DNA of 64,000 bases from Bradyrhizobium sp. CCBAU 53351 (GTDB taxonomy: Bacteria; Pseudomonadota; Alphaproteobacteria; Rhizobiales; Xanthobacteraceae): NCBI RefSeq assembly GCF_015291745.1, contig NZ_CP030059.1, positions 7,281,501 through 7,345,500 on the forward strand, read 5' to 3'. The position numbers were made by a program, and so were the translations under genes. The notes under the pieces were generated by a model that was given only the letters and a program-made list of their open reading frames with translations, made no database searches and had not been told where the DNA came from. Positions 54,226-63,217 of this stretch are shown piece after piece (positions within the stretch are counted from its first letter, which is position 1; every line of letters begins with the position of its first letter).

Positions 54226-55304
54226 TGATTCTTTCCGGCGATCCGCCGCGCAGCCGCGTCCTCACGCTCGTCCTCGTCGTCATCATCCTGGCACTGGCGG
54301 CGACGCCGTTCCTGTTTCCAGGCGCCAAGGCGCTGAACGTCGCGGCCAAGATCTGCGTCTTTGCCGCGCTGGTCGCCTCCTATGACCTGCTGCTCGGCTA
54401 TACCGGCTCGGTGTCGTTCGCCCACACCATGTTCTACGGCATCGGTAGCTACGCGATCGCCATCGCGCTGTACGGGATGGGCCCGAACTGGGCCGCGGTC
54501 GCAACCGGAATCGTCGTCGGCCTGCCGCTCGCGGCCCTGCTCGCGCTTGCGATCGGCCTGTTCTCGCTGCGGGTCGCCGCGATCTTCTTTGCCATGATCA
54601 CGCTCGCGGTCGCCTCCGCCTTCCAGGTGCTGGCCTCGCAACTGTCCTGGCTGACCGGCGGTGAGGACGGGCGCAGCTTCCAGCTGCCGGAGCTGCTGCG
54701 CCCCGGCACGGTACTGATCTCGAAAAACCTGTTCGGCTTCGAGATCAACGGCCGCATCCTGACCTTCTACCTGGTGTTCGCCGTCTCGGCGCTGATGATC
54801 CTCGCACTGCTGCGGGTGGTGAACTCGCCGTTCGGGCGCGTGTTGCAGGCCATCCGCGAGAACCGTTTCCGCGCCGAGGCGCTCGGCTTCCGCACCGTGT
54901 TCCACCTGACCTACGCCAACTGCCTCGCCGCGCTGGTCGCCGCCAGCGCCGGCATCCTGAACGCGCTGTGGCTGCGCTATGCCGGCCCCGATACCTCGCT
55001 GAGCTTCTCGATCATGCTGGACATCCTGCTGATGGTGGTGATCGGCGGCATGGGCACGATCTACGGCGCGATCATCGGTGCCACCATCTTCATCCTCGCC
55101 CAGAACTATCTGCAGTCACTGATGGGCGCCGCCTCAACGGCAGCATCCGAAGCCGGCCTGCCGCTGCTGCCCGGGCTGCTGCATCCCGACCGCTGGCTGC
55201 TCTGGCTGGGGCTGCTGTTCATCGCCAGCGTCTACTTCTTTCCGACCGGCGTGGTCGGACGGCTGCGCAATCCCGCCGGCGACAAGAGCGGCGGCGCGCA
55301 TTAA
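54222..55304 (+). CDS. livM: ABC importer permease, LivM type
   Basis: 360 residues, about nine or ten membrane segments, with LLGYTGSVSFAHTMFYGIGSYAIA near the first third and the loop RVLQAIRENRFRAEALGFRT that contacts the ATPases. It overlaps livH by 4 nt (ATGA); a second ATG directly follows the first, so the exact start is one of two adjacent codons. Its TAA stop lies inside a TTAA-N7-TTAA motif. It completes the importer with livG, livF, livH and the binding protein at 50370. Confidence 0.93.
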   Translation: MMILSGDPPRSRVLTLVLVVIILALAATPFLFPGAKALNVAAKICVFAALVASYDLLLGYTGSVSFAHTMFYGIGSYAIAIALYGMGPNWAAVATGIVVGLPLAALLALAIGLFSLRVAAIFFAMITLAVASAFQVLASQLSWLTGGEDGRSFQLPELLRPGTVLISKNLFGFEINGRILTFYLVFAVSALMILALLRVVNSPFGRVLQAIRENRFRAEALGFRTVFHLTYANCLAALVAASAGILNALWLRYAGPDTSLSFSIMLDILLMVVIGGMGTIYGAIIGATIFILAQNYLQSLMGAASTAASEAGLPLLPGLLHPDRWLLWLGLLFIASVYFFPTGVVGRLRNPAGDKSGGAH

Positions 55305-55315
55305 GCCGCCGTTAA
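55301..55315. promoter_or_regulatory. Perfect TTAA-N7-TTAA motif (CtrA-like)
   Basis: TTAA at 55301-55304 and 55312-55315 with seven bases between, as in alphaproteobacterial CtrA sites. It overlaps the livM stop and lies about 165 bp before the large GGDEF-EAL gene. TTAA is rare in DNA of this composition. Confidence 0.35.
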
Positions 55316-55408
55316 TGATGCAGCGCGGCGATTGCCGCGCACAGGGCACAACCGTCACGCGATTCCCGCTCCGCTGCATACGGACGCGATTGCGCAACTC
55401 GATTAATG

Positions 55409-55431
55409 CTTAGGTAACTGGCTTTCCTAAG
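55409..55431. promoter_or_regulatory. Inverted repeat upstream of the large GGDEF-EAL gene
   Basis: CTTAGG, 11 bases, CCTAAG, starting 71 bp before the ATG at 55480. Likely operator or leader hairpin; the regulator is unknown. Confidence 0.4.
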
Positions 55432-55479
55432 GTTTAGGCCATTTGTGCGGTGTATTCGTGTTCCTCCAGGGAGGGGGGA

Positions 55480-58400
55480 ATGCGCCAGGTCTTTTCCACG
55501 GTGGCAGCCGCAATGTCTCTAGCCGCAAGGAACGGCTGGGAGGTCTTGGCGCGGCGTGGTCCCGTCCTGTGGTTGACCCTGTGCGGCGTGCTCCTGGTCG
55601 CGGGCATCTTCGCCGTGACCGCCATGGCCGTCGGCGAGTTTCGCGAGCGCACCCTGACCAATCGCGAGCGCGAGCTGGAAAACACGGTGCAGCTGATCGC
55701 GCGGCACTTTGATCAGCAATTCGAGGATTCCGACGTCGTCGCCGCCGATCTGATCGGGCAGATGAACCTGGTGGAGATGACCTCGCCGGCGATGTTCCGC
55801 GAGCGCATGTCCGGACCCGCGGCGAACCAGATGCTGCGCAGCAAGATCAGCTCCGTGTCCTACCTCGGCGATATCGCGATCTACGATGTCGACGGCGAGC
55901 TGATCAACTGGTCGCGGGCCCAGCCCCTGCCCAAGATCAACGTTTCAACCCGGGCCTATTTCCAGACGTTCAAGACGAATCCGCGGTCCGAGCCGGTGCT
56001 GCTGGAATCCGTCCGCAGCTTCATCATCAACAAATGGACCACGATCGTCGCTCGCCGGTTGAACGGCCCGGACGGCACCTTCCTCGGTGCGATGGTCCGC
56101 CGGATCGATCCGGATAGCTACCAGCACTATTTCGCATCGGTCGCGCTTGCCGAAGGCACCGCCATCTCGCTGTTCGATCGCGAAGGCAAATTGCTCGCAC
56201 GCTATCCGCATCGCGAGGAGCTGATCGGGCGGAGCTTCAAGGACGCGCCGCTGATGCAGAAGGTGCTGGCCCAAGGCGGCCAGCAGACGCTCCGTGGCAC
56301 GAGCCCCGTCGACGGCGAGGAGCGGCTCGGCTCGGCGGCATCGCTAACACACTTCCCGCTGGTCATCCTCGCCACCAACACGACGGCCGCGGCCCTGGCG
56401 GACTGGCGGCAGCAAACCAGTTTCATGGTCACGACCGCTGCACTTTCGGCGGCCGTGATCGCGCTCATCCTCTATCTGATCATCCGGCTGATCAACCGGC
56501 AGAATCGCGAAGCGCAGGAACGCCTGGAAGCGGAGCGGCTGCGGCTCGACACCGCCTTGAACAACATGACCCAGGGGCTGATCCTGTATGACGCGGGCGG
56601 CACCATCGTCACCTGCAACCGCCGCTACGCCGACATGTTCGGCCTCTCTCACGACGTCATCAAGCCCGGCTGCCACATCCGCCAGGCGATGTATCATCGC
56701 AAGGAGTGCGGCGCGTTCGACGGCGACGTCGAGGAATTCTGTGCCGACGTCATGAGGGTCGTCGCCGAAGGCACGGTCTCCACACGCGTGCATCAGCTGG
56801 CCAACGGCCGCGCCTTCCAAGTCATCAACACCCCGCTCGCGCAGGGCGGCTGGGTCGCCACGATCGAGGACATCACCGAGCGCCGCCATCTGGAGCAGGA
56901 GCGCGATCGCAACCACACCTTCCTGCGCGAGATCATCGACCATATTCCGTCCCGGATCACCGTGAAGGACGCCCGGACGCGGCGCTACCTCCTGGCCAAC
57001 CAGGTGGCCGAGGAACAGCTCGGCGAAACCAAGGAGACGATCGTCGGCAGGAGTGCGTTCGACATTTATCCGACGGACGCAGCCGAGATCATCACCCGGG
57101 ACGACGACAGGGTGCTGCAGTCGCCGAACGGGCTGTTTCTGGACGAGCACGTCTGGAATACGCCGGCCGCCGGAGCGCGCTATATCACCTCGACCCGGAT
57201 CGGCATCCGCGACAAGTCCGGCGAGCCGCGCTACATCATCAACGTCGTCGAGGACGTCACCGAGCGGCGGCGCGCCCACGAGAAGATCGCGCATATGGCG
57301 CATTACGATGCGCTGACCGATTTGCCGAACCGCACCCTGTTCCGCGAGCAGATCGAACGCGAGCTGGCGAACGTCGCCGGCGGCGGACAGTTCGCGCTGC
57401 TCTATATCGACGTCGACGAATTCAAGGGCATCAACGATTCGCTCGGCCACCATGTCGGCGACGAGCTGTTGAAGGCGATTGCCGGCCGTCTGCGCGGCTG
57501 CCTCAAGCAGGGCGATCTGATCGCGCGGCTCGGCGGCGACGAATTCGCCGTGATCCAGACCGCCATCCAGTCCCCTGCCGACGTGCTGTCCTTCGTGACG
57601 CGCATCTATGAAGCCATCCGCCAGCCCTATCATTGTCTCGGCCATCAGCTCTCCACGGACGCGAGCATCGGCATCGCGCTTGCGCCGCAGGACGGCACCG
57701 ATCTCGACCAGCTCGTCAAGAATGCCGATCTCGCGATGTACGGCGCCAAGGGTGAAGGCCGCCGCACCCACCGCTTCTTCGAGCCGGCGATGGATGCGAG
57801 CGCCAAGGCGCGCCTGAGCATGGAGCAGGATTTGCGCCAGGCCCTGGTGAACGGCGGCTTCGAGATCCACTACCAGCCGCTGGTCGACCTGCGCACCAAC
57901 GAGGTCGCGGGCTGCGAGGCGCTGCTGCGCTGGCGGCATCCCGAGCGCGGCATGGTCTCGCCGGCGGAGTTCATTCCCGTCGCCGAGGACACCGGCCTGA
58001 TCAACGAGCTCGGCGACTGGGTGCTGCGCATGGCCTGCAACGAGGCCGCGACCTGGCCCGCGAATATACGTGTCGCGGTCAACGTGTCGCCGGTGCAGCT
58101 CAAATGCGACACGCTGGCGCTGCGGATCGCAGGCGCGCTCGCCGCCTCCGGCCTCGACCCGCGCCGCCTCGAGCTCGAGATCACCGAGGCCGTGCTGATC
58201 CGCGACGACGAGGCTGCGCTCTCGATCCTGCACCAGCTCCGCTCGATCGGCGTGCGCATCGCGCTCGACGATTTCGGCACCGGCTATTCCTCGCTCAGCT
58301 ATCTCAAGCGATTCCCGTTCGACAAGATCAAGATCGACCGCTGCTTCGTCGCCGACATCGCGGAGACGAGCGGTGCACCCGTGATCGTGCAGGCGGTGGT

Positions 58401-58602
58401 GAACATCGCCGCCGCCAGCAGCATGACCACGGTCGCCGAAGGGGTCGAGACCGAGGCGCAGCGCGAGCTGCTGCGCGCCCTCGGCTGCACGCAGATGCAG
58501 GGCTATCTGTTCAGCGCGCCGAAGCCGGCCGCCGAGGTGCGCAAGCTGTTCGGCCCGAGTGACGGCCTGCCCGCAGTCTTGCCGGTGGCGGCGGTGGCCT
58601 GA
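55480..58602 (+). CDS. Membrane sensor with PAS-PAS-GGDEF-EAL domains
   Basis: 1040 residues. One membrane segment at about 30-52, a periplasmic sensor domain of the double-Cache type to about 314, a second membrane segment at about 315-340, two PAS domains (about 350-470 and 475-605), GGDEF with intact GGDEF at 685-689, and EAL with EAL at 813-815 plus DDFGTGYSSL and KIKIDRCFVADI. Both catalytic signatures are intact, so either c-di-GMP synthesis or breakdown is possible. The inhibition-site position reads KQGD, so the cyclase half lacks RxxD. The ATG at 55480 has GGGAGGGGGGA directly before it. It overlaps the next gene by one base. Confidence 0.95.
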   Translation: MRQVFSTVAAAMSLAARNGWEVLARRGPVLWLTLCGVLLVAGIFAVTAMAVGEFRERTLTNRERELENTVQLIARHFDQQFEDSDVVAADLIGQMNLVEMTSPAMFRERMSGPAANQMLRSKISSVSYLGDIAIYDVDGELINWSRAQPLPKINVSTRAYFQTFKTNPRSEPVLLESVRSFIINKWTTIVARRLNGPDGTFLGAMVRRIDPDSYQHYFASVALAEGTAISLFDREGKLLARYPHREELIGRSFKDAPLMQKVLAQGGQQTLRGTSPVDGEERLGSAASLTHFPLVILATNTTAAALADWRQQTSFMVTTAALSAAVIALILYLIIRLINRQNREAQERLEAERLRLDTALNNMTQGLILYDAGGTIVTCNRRYADMFGLSHDVIKPGCHIRQAMYHRKECGAFDGDVEEFCADVMRVVAEGTVSTRVHQLANGRAFQVINTPLAQGGWVATIEDITERRHLEQERDRNHTFLREIIDHIPSRITVKDARTRRYLLANQVAEEQLGETKETIVGRSAFDIYPTDAAEIITRDDDRVLQSPNGLFLDEHVWNTPAAGARYITSTRIGIRDKSGEPRYIINVVEDVTERRRAHEKIAHMAHYDALTDLPNRTLFREQIERELANVAGGGQFALLYIDVDEFKGINDSLGHHVGDELLKAIAGRLRGCLKQGDLIARLGGDEFAVIQTAIQSPADVLSFVTRIYEAIRQPYHCLGHQLSTDASIGIALAPQDGTDLDQLVKNADLAMYGAKGEGRRTHRFFEPAMDASAKARLSMEQDLRQALVNGGFEIHYQPLVDLRTNEVAGCEALLRWRHPERGMVSPAEFIPVAEDTGLINELGDWVLRMACNEAATWPANIRVAVNVSPVQLKCDTLALRIAGALAASGLDPRRLELEITEAVLIRDDEAALSILHQLRSIGVRIALDDFGTGYSSLSYLKRFPFDKIKIDRCFVADIAETSGAPVIVQAVVNIAAASSMTTVAEGVETEAQRELLRALGCTQMQGYLFSAPKPAAEVRKLFGPSDGLPAVLPVAAVA

Positions 58603-59696
58603 TGGCAAGACCCGTGAAGTCGCCAAGCAAGACGCCAAGAAGGACTTCGGACAAGACCGTCTCGAACAAGACTGTCGACGTCGCGGATTCCTATGCCGTG
58701 CGGCTGATGCAGCATCTGGTGGTGCCGACTTTCGTGATCGATCCGAGGCGCCGCGTCGTGATCTGGAACAGGGCGTGCGAACGATTGACGGGCGTCACGG
58801 CCTCGGAGGTGATCGGCACCAGCAAGCACTGGCAGGCCTTCTACGAGACCCGGCGCCCCTGCCTGGCCGATCTCGTCGCACTCGACCGGCCGGAGCGGCT
58901 TCCAGAGTTCTATTCGGAATACGCCGCGCGCGGCCATAACGGGCTCGGCTTTTCCGCGGAGAACTGGTGCACGATGCCGAAGCTCGGCAACCAGCTCTAT
59001 CTCGCCATCGACGCCGGCCCGATCCACGACGAGGCCGAACACCTGATCGCCGTGGTGGAGACGCTGCGCGACCTCACCGACCAGAAGCGCGCCGAGATGG
59101 CGCTGAAGGAGCTCGCCACCAAGGACGGGCTGACCGGGCTGTCGAACCGCCGCTCGTTCGACCAGATGCTGATGAGCGAATGGGCCCGCGCCCAACGCAC
59201 GCAGAAGCCGCTGGCGCTGCTGTTCGTCGACGTCGATCATTTCAAGCTGTTCAACGACCATCACGGCCACCAGAACGGCGATGAATGCCTGCGCGTGGTC
59301 GCCTCCGTCGTCAGCCGCCACGCCGTGCGCCCGCTCGATCTCGCCAGCCGCTACGGTGGCGAGGAGTTCGCGCTGATCCTGCCGGACATGGATTGCGACA
59401 GCGCCTGCGTCATCGCCGAGGAGATCCGCGGCGCCGTCATGGCCTTGCGGATCGCCCATGGCGCTGCGGGCGCGGGCGACCACGTCACCCTCAGCGTCGG
59501 CGTCGCCAGCCACATTCCCGGCGCGGTCGACGGCAGCCCCGATCGGCTGCTGGGCGCGGCCGACGAGGCGCTCTACGTCGCCAAGCGGCTCGGCCGCAAT
59601 CGCGTCATCTGCGCCGAACGGGTGCTGGCCGAGTTCGCAAGCCTGGGACGGCAGGACGCAGCTGTTCCGGGCCCCTTCCGGCGCAAATCGGCCTGA
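58602..59696 (+). CDS. PAS-GGDEF diguanylate cyclase
   Basis: 364 residues, soluble. A basic N-terminal tail (1 to about 22), a PAS domain (about 28-165, with [21 protein letters not shown]), then GGDEF with intact GGEEF at 252-256 and an RPLD inhibition site at 243-246, exactly five residues before. An active cyclase under product control is expected. It starts in the TGATG overlap with the preceding sensor GGDEF-EAL gene, so the two are translationally coupled and probably act on the same local pool of c-di-GMP. Confidence 0.95.
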   Translation: MARPVKSPSKTPRRTSDKTVSNKTVDVADSYAVRLMQHLVVPTFVIDPRRRVVIWNRACERLTGVTASEVIGTSKHWQAFYETRRPCLADLVALDRPERLPEFYSEYAARGHNGLGFSAENWCTMPKLGNQLYLAIDAGPIHDEAEHLIAVVETLRDLTDQKRAEMALKELATKDGLTGLSNRRSFDQMLMSEWARAQRTQKPLALLFVDVDHFKLFNDHHGHQNGDECLRVVASVVSRHAVRPLDLASRYGGEEFALILPDMDCDSACVIAEEIRGAVMALRIAHGAAGAGDHVTLSVGVASHIPGAVDGSPDRLLGAADEALYVAKRLGRNRVICAERVLAEFASLGRQDAAVPGPFRRKSA

Positions 59697-59757
59697 GACC
59701 CATTGCGGCGAGAAGCGGTTGCTCCCCTCTCGCCAATCGGCTAAATGAACTTCGACT

Positions 59758-59834
59758 GCACCCGTAGCTCAGCTGGATAGAGCGTTGCCCTCCGAAGGCA
59801 AAGGTCACACGTTCGAATCGTGTCGGGTGCGCCA
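59758..59834 (+). tRNA. tRNA-Arg (anticodon CCG)
   Basis: Cloverleaf is complete: acceptor stem GCACCCG pairing with CGGGTGC, D-arm AGCTCAGCTGGATAGAGC, anticodon stem TTGCC/GGCAA around the loop CTCCGAA (anticodon CCG, reads CGG), T-arm with TTCGAATC, and an encoded 3' CCA after discriminator G. No integrase or duplicated 3' end was seen nearby, so it is not evidently an island attachment site. Confidence 0.97.
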
Positions 59835-59861
59835 GTCTTGCCGCCGTTTTCGCGCCGGCGC

Positions 59862-60071
59862 TCATGTCAGCATCGAAATGATCGACTGAATCTGGTCGCT
59901 GGCGGACGTCACCAGTCCGTCATACGACGTATGACCGTGTGCGGCGGCCTTCAGGATGCATTCGGCGACGGCTGCTTTGAGGCCAAAGACCGATTGCTCG
60001 GCGGGTACGCTCGCCATCACGGTCTCGAGGGCCTGACGCATGGTTTGAACGAGCTCGGAGCTGTATTGCAT
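59862..60071 (-). CDS. Small protein of unknown function (69 aa)
   Basis: 69 residues, mostly helical by pattern: [18 protein letters not shown], then [32 protein letters not shown]. No signal peptide, membrane segment or known motif. A strong GGAGGA lies seven bases before the ATG, and base use at third positions is like the neighbours, so I take it as real. It is encoded opposite to the tRNA, converging on it. The even spacing of hydrophobic residues suggests a small helical dimer. No function can be assigned. Confidence 0.75.
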   Translation of the reverse strand: MQYSSELVQTMRQALETVMASVPAEQSVFGLKAAVAECILKAAAHGHTSYDGLVTSASDQIQSIISMLT

Positions 60072-60165
60072 TGGCTGTCCTCCGCCAGCTCATATTAGAT
60101 CGCATGCCCGGCTCTGCCACTCACAAGCCTGCGATTCCTCTTTGATGAACGGCGAGCTGAACGCC

Positions 60166-60609
60166 TCAGTTCATCCGCCAGATCGCCGCATTGAGCACGC
60201 CGGCGAACGCGACCCAGGCTGCGTAGGGTACGAACAATGCGGCGGCCAATCGGTCACGTGATATCTCAAGGCCGATATAGGTCACGATCGCGACGAACAG
60301 GCCGATGAGGATGACGAGCGCGGCGCCGATCTGGTGCATCGTGAACATGACTGGAGACCAGGCGAAGTTGAGCCCGAGCTGCACGGCCCAGACCAGCATC
60401 GCCTTTCCCTTTGGTTCGCTGCGGAAGGTCCGCCAGCCCGCGATTGCGATCATGACGTAAAGGATGGTCCAGGCCACCGGGAACGCCCAGTTCGGCGGAA
60501 CGAAGCCCGGCTTGACGAGGCCGGCATACCATTCTCCCGGGAGATTGGTTGCGCCGATCAGCCAGCCAAGGCCAACCACGCCCACCACGAAGACCAACAG
60601 CTGCAACAT
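60166..60609 (-). CDS. tspO: TspO/MBR family tryptophan-rich sensory protein
   Basis: Outer-envelope or membrane protein of five helices that binds porphyrins and, in Rhodobacter, modulates gene expression with oxygen. 147 residues; the hallmark PGEWYAGLVKPGFVPPNWAF is at about 24-43, followed by WTILYVMIAIAGW and QLGLNFAWSPVMF. The ATG at 60609 follows GAGGTGAGG. It diverges from dinB with only 42 bp between. Given RegSR in the same window, a redox or tetrapyrrole link is plausible but not shown. Confidence 0.92.
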   Translation of the reverse strand: MLQLLVFVVGVVGLGWLIGATNLPGEWYAGLVKPGFVPPNWAFPVAWTILYVMIAIAGWRTFRSEPKGKAMLVWAVQLGLNFAWSPVMFTMHQIGAALVILIGLFVAIVTYIGLEISRDRLAAALFVPYAAWVAFAGVLNAAIWRMN

Positions 60610-60651
60610 CCTCACCTCGCGCTTCCTATCGTGCGATTGTATCATCTTTCC

Positions 60652-61752
60652 ATGAGCGAATCCGACACGATGACCGGCGAGATCGCGCCGGTGCGCAAGA
60701 TCATCCATATCGACATGGATGCATTCTATGCGTCGGTGGAGCAACGCGACAATCCGGAGCTGCGCGGAAAGCCCGTGGCGGTCGGAGGCTCGGCGGAGCG
60801 CGGCGTCGTCGCGGCCGCGAGCTATGAGGCCCGCAAGTTCGGCGTGCGCTCCGCCATGCCGTCGGTGACGGCGAAGCGGCAATGTCCCGATCTGATCTTC
60901 GTCCGGCCGCGCTTCGAGGTCTACAAGGCGGTCTCCAGGCAGATCCGCGACATCTTCGCCGAGCACACGCCTGTTATCGAACCGCTGTCACTCGACGAGG
61001 CCTATCTCGACGTGACGGAAAATCTGCAAGGCATCCCGCTGGCGCGCGACATCGCGCTGCGGATCCGCGAGAAGATCAAGGCAGAGACCGGCCTCAACGC
61101 GTCGGCCGGCATCTCCTACAACAAGTTCCTGGCAAAGCTCGCCTCCGACCATCGCAAGCCCAACGGCCAGTACGTGATCGCGCCGGAGATGGGACCGGCC
61201 TTCGTCGAAAACCTGCCCGTCGGCAAATTCCACGGCATCGGGCCGGCGACGGCCGCGAAGATGAACGCGCTCGGCCTGTTCACCGGTCTCGACATCCGCA
61301 ACCAGACGCTGGAATTCATGAACGCGAATTTCGGCAAGTCGGGCGCCTATTATTACTGGATCTCGCGCGGCGTCGACGAACGGCCGGTGCGGGCCAACCG
61401 GATTCGCAAATCCATCGGGGCGGAGAATACCTTCTCGATCGACCTTGCCGAATATGACGCGCTGGCCGCCGAGCTGAAACCGCTCGTCGACAAGGTCTGG
61501 CGCCATTGCGAGGCAACCGGAAATCGCGGCCGCACGGTGACCCTGAAGATCAAGTTCGCCGACTTCGAGATCATCACGCGCAGCAAATCCGCCGTCACCG
61601 CGGTGAGGGACCGGGACGATCTCGAGCGGTTGGCCTGCGGCCTGCTCGAGGCCGAGATGCCGCTGCGAAAGCGCGTCAGGCTGCTGGGCGTGTCGCTGTC
61701 GGCCCTGCAGGCCGAAGACGATGCGGAGCCGCAGCTGACATTGGGCATTTGA
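60652..61752 (+). CDS. dinB: DNA polymerase IV (DinB)
   Basis: Y-family error-prone polymerase that bypasses damaged bases. 366 residues. Metal-binding and catalytic motifs IDMDAFYASVEQ (D21, D23 region) and SLDEAYLDV (D115, E116) are intact; the GISYNKFLAKLASDHRKPNG block and helix-hairpin-helix HGIGPATAAKMNALG follow, then the little-finger domain. The ATG at 60652 fixes the usual N-terminus. No GTTC-N7-GTTC LexA box is visible in the 42-bp gap, so classical SOS control is not supported by the sequence seen here. The extreme C-terminus (EPQLTLGI) could hold a clamp-binding motif of QLTLGI type. Confidence 0.95.
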   Translation: MSESDTMTGEIAPVRKIIHIDMDAFYASVEQRDNPELRGKPVAVGGSAERGVVAAASYEARKFGVRSAMPSVTAKRQCPDLIFVRPRFEVYKAVSRQIRDIFAEHTPVIEPLSLDEAYLDVTENLQGIPLARDIALRIREKIKAETGLNASAGISYNKFLAKLASDHRKPNGQYVIAPEMGPAFVENLPVGKFHGIGPATAAKMNALGLFTGLDIRNQTLEFMNANFGKSGAYYYWISRGVDERPVRANRIRKSIGAENTFSIDLAEYDALAAELKPLVDKVWRHCEATGNRGRTVTLKIKFADFEIITRSKSAVTAVRDRDDLERLACGLLEAEMPLRKRVRLLGVSLSALQAEDDAEPQLTLGI

Positions 61753-61848
61753 GGCTCCCCGACAGCGGCATGGCGCTCGCCAAGCGCGAGCGACGGTGGC
61801 GGGCCTTTTCAGACCCGACACCGATTGAAAGACGACCGGGTCAGCCGC

Positions 61849-62142
61849 TCAATGCCGCATGTGCTCGAATACCACGATCACGCCGGTCGGCTCGGGCTCG
61901 TGCGCCATCAGGCGCGTCAGTTCGGAATCGCCCCAATCGGCGAGGCTGACAACTTCACCGCTCTGGCGGTCGGCACCGAGCGACGGCGTCGGCTCGAGGA
62001 CCTTGAGGCCCGTCTCGTCGACGAAGAAGGTGTGTTCGCCGAACATGCTGTTGAGCTGCGGCATGGCGGGATGTTCGTCGGGCAGCACCTGAGCGCCGAG
62101 TTGGTTGACGGTCTGCTTCACCTGTTCGGATGTGAGCTTCAT
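61849..62142 (-). CDS. Small hypothetical protein (97 aa)
   Basis: 97 residues, acidic, no signal or membrane segment: MKLTSEQVKQTVNQLGAQVL, PAMPQLNSMFGEHTFFVDETGLKVLEP and a C-terminal VIVVFEHMRH. The ATG at 62142 follows GGAGCAG; a start ten codons upstream is open but has no ribosome-binding site. Coding-like codon use supports it. I do not recognise a family. It lies between dinB and the glycosylase gene on the opposite strand to dinB, with no obvious operon partner. Confidence 0.72.
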   Translation of the reverse strand: MKLTSEQVKQTVNQLGAQVLPDEHPAMPQLNSMFGEHTFFVDETGLKVLEPTPSLGADRQSGEVVSLADWGDSELTRLMAHEPEPTGVIVVFEHMRH

Positions 62143-62408
62143 GAGCTGCTCCGTTTCTGTGTCCGGTTTCATTGGCCCGGGCGGGAGCGCGTGTTCCCTG
62201 CACTTTTCTCGCCTGGCTCAAACCCGAACAGGCGCTGCCGGTAAATGTTCCGGCGAAATGTATTTTGTGATCGCGCGTTGCATCCGCCGCGCTCGCGGCA
62301 CGAGATCGCCACAAGATGCACACGATCTGACCGCGCGCTGCGCTCATCGGCGGCTTCGACGATCCGGATGTCGCGATCCGCACGTGTTCGAGCTGGTGTT
62401 GCGATCTG

Positions 62409-63095
62409 CTATTCGCTGCGGTTCTCGCCGACCGAGAGCGCGCAAATGCGCGACAGATGGGTGTAAGGCAGGCCGGTCTCCTCGGCCCAGGCATTGAACT
62501 GCGCCTGCACCTTGGCGAGATCGCCCTTCGACTTGACCTCCTCGGCAATGTCGAGACCGGCATCGCGCAGGCAGGTGGCGACATCTCTCGACGTGACAAA
62601 GCCGTCCCAGCCGACGAAGCGCAGCAGCATCTGGCCGGTGTTGCCGCCGAGACGGCTGCCGCGCTTGGTCAGGAGATCGAGCAGGCCGATCTCGTTGGAC
62701 GAAGGCCATTTCGCCAGAAACTTGCCGAAGCTGCCGTGCTCCTTCGCGATCTCCTGCACGAAAGCGGCGTTGTCGCGCACCGACATGATCTTGGCCCCGT
62801 TGCGCACGATGCGCGCATCGCGCAGAAGGCCTTCCCAATAGTCTTCCGGCTGGAAGCTGAGCTTGGCCGGCTGGAAATGCAGGAAGGCCTCTTCAAAGCC
62901 ATCCCATTTCGAATCGATCACGCTCCAGGCGAAGCCGGCACAGAACACGCGCTTCGTCATCTCGGCCAGGATGCGATCGTCGCCGAGCTTGGCCAGACGC
63001 TTCAGGTCGGGCTTCGCCGGCATCAGCTTTTCCAGGGCCTTGGGGCCGCCCTTGCGTTTCTCGGCGCGGGCGCGAATGGTCTTGAAGGCGGGCAT
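62409..63095 (-). CDS. DNA-3-methyladenine glycosylase I-like protein
   Basis: Base-excision repair glycosylase of the Tag-like helix-hairpin-helix class, 228 residues. The family blocks EMTKRVFCAGFAWSVIDSKW, RDARIVRNGAKIMSVRDNA, LDLLTKRGSRLGGNTGQMLLRF and a GWDGFVTSRDVATCLRDAG loop are in order. It should remove alkylated adenine (3-methyladenine) from DNA. The ATG at 63095 is chosen; a GTG at 63119 is also open, and neither has a good ribosome-binding site. With ogt, mmcB, dinB and mutS the window holds five DNA repair genes, not clustered as one operon. Confidence 0.85.
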   Translation of the reverse strand: MPAFKTIRARAEKRKGGPKALEKLMPAKPDLKRLAKLGDDRILAEMTKRVFCAGFAWSVIDSKWDGFEEAFLHFQPAKLSFQPEDYWEGLLRDARIVRNGAKIMSVRDNAAFVQEIAKEHGSFGKFLAKWPSSNEIGLLDLLTKRGSRLGGNTGQMLLRFVGWDGFVTSRDVATCLRDAGLDIAEEVKSKGDLAKVQAQFNAWAEETGLPYTHLSRICALSVGENRSE

Positions 63096-63217
63096 GCGGA
63101 CACAGGCAATTGAGGGCACGCCACGGCATCAGAATTCGGCGATGCCGTCCAGTCCCGCGGATGGGCGGGGCTGGCGTTGAGCCGCTCGGTCTGCGCCGGC
63201 AGGCAAATCAGGCTCGG

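Noticed and set aside
56344..58638. A 764-codon open frame antisense to the large GGDEF-EAL gene
   Set aside because: Same antisense artefact of high-GC coding sequence; the sense frame shows every expected motif.
59758..59834. tRNA-Arg as an integration site for a genomic island
   Set aside because: No integrase gene and no repeated 3' tRNA segment were seen on either side within the window.
60610..60651. Search for a LexA (GTTC-N7-GTTC) box between tspO and dinB
   Set aside because: No such motif was found in the 42-bp gap, so no SOS site is reported.
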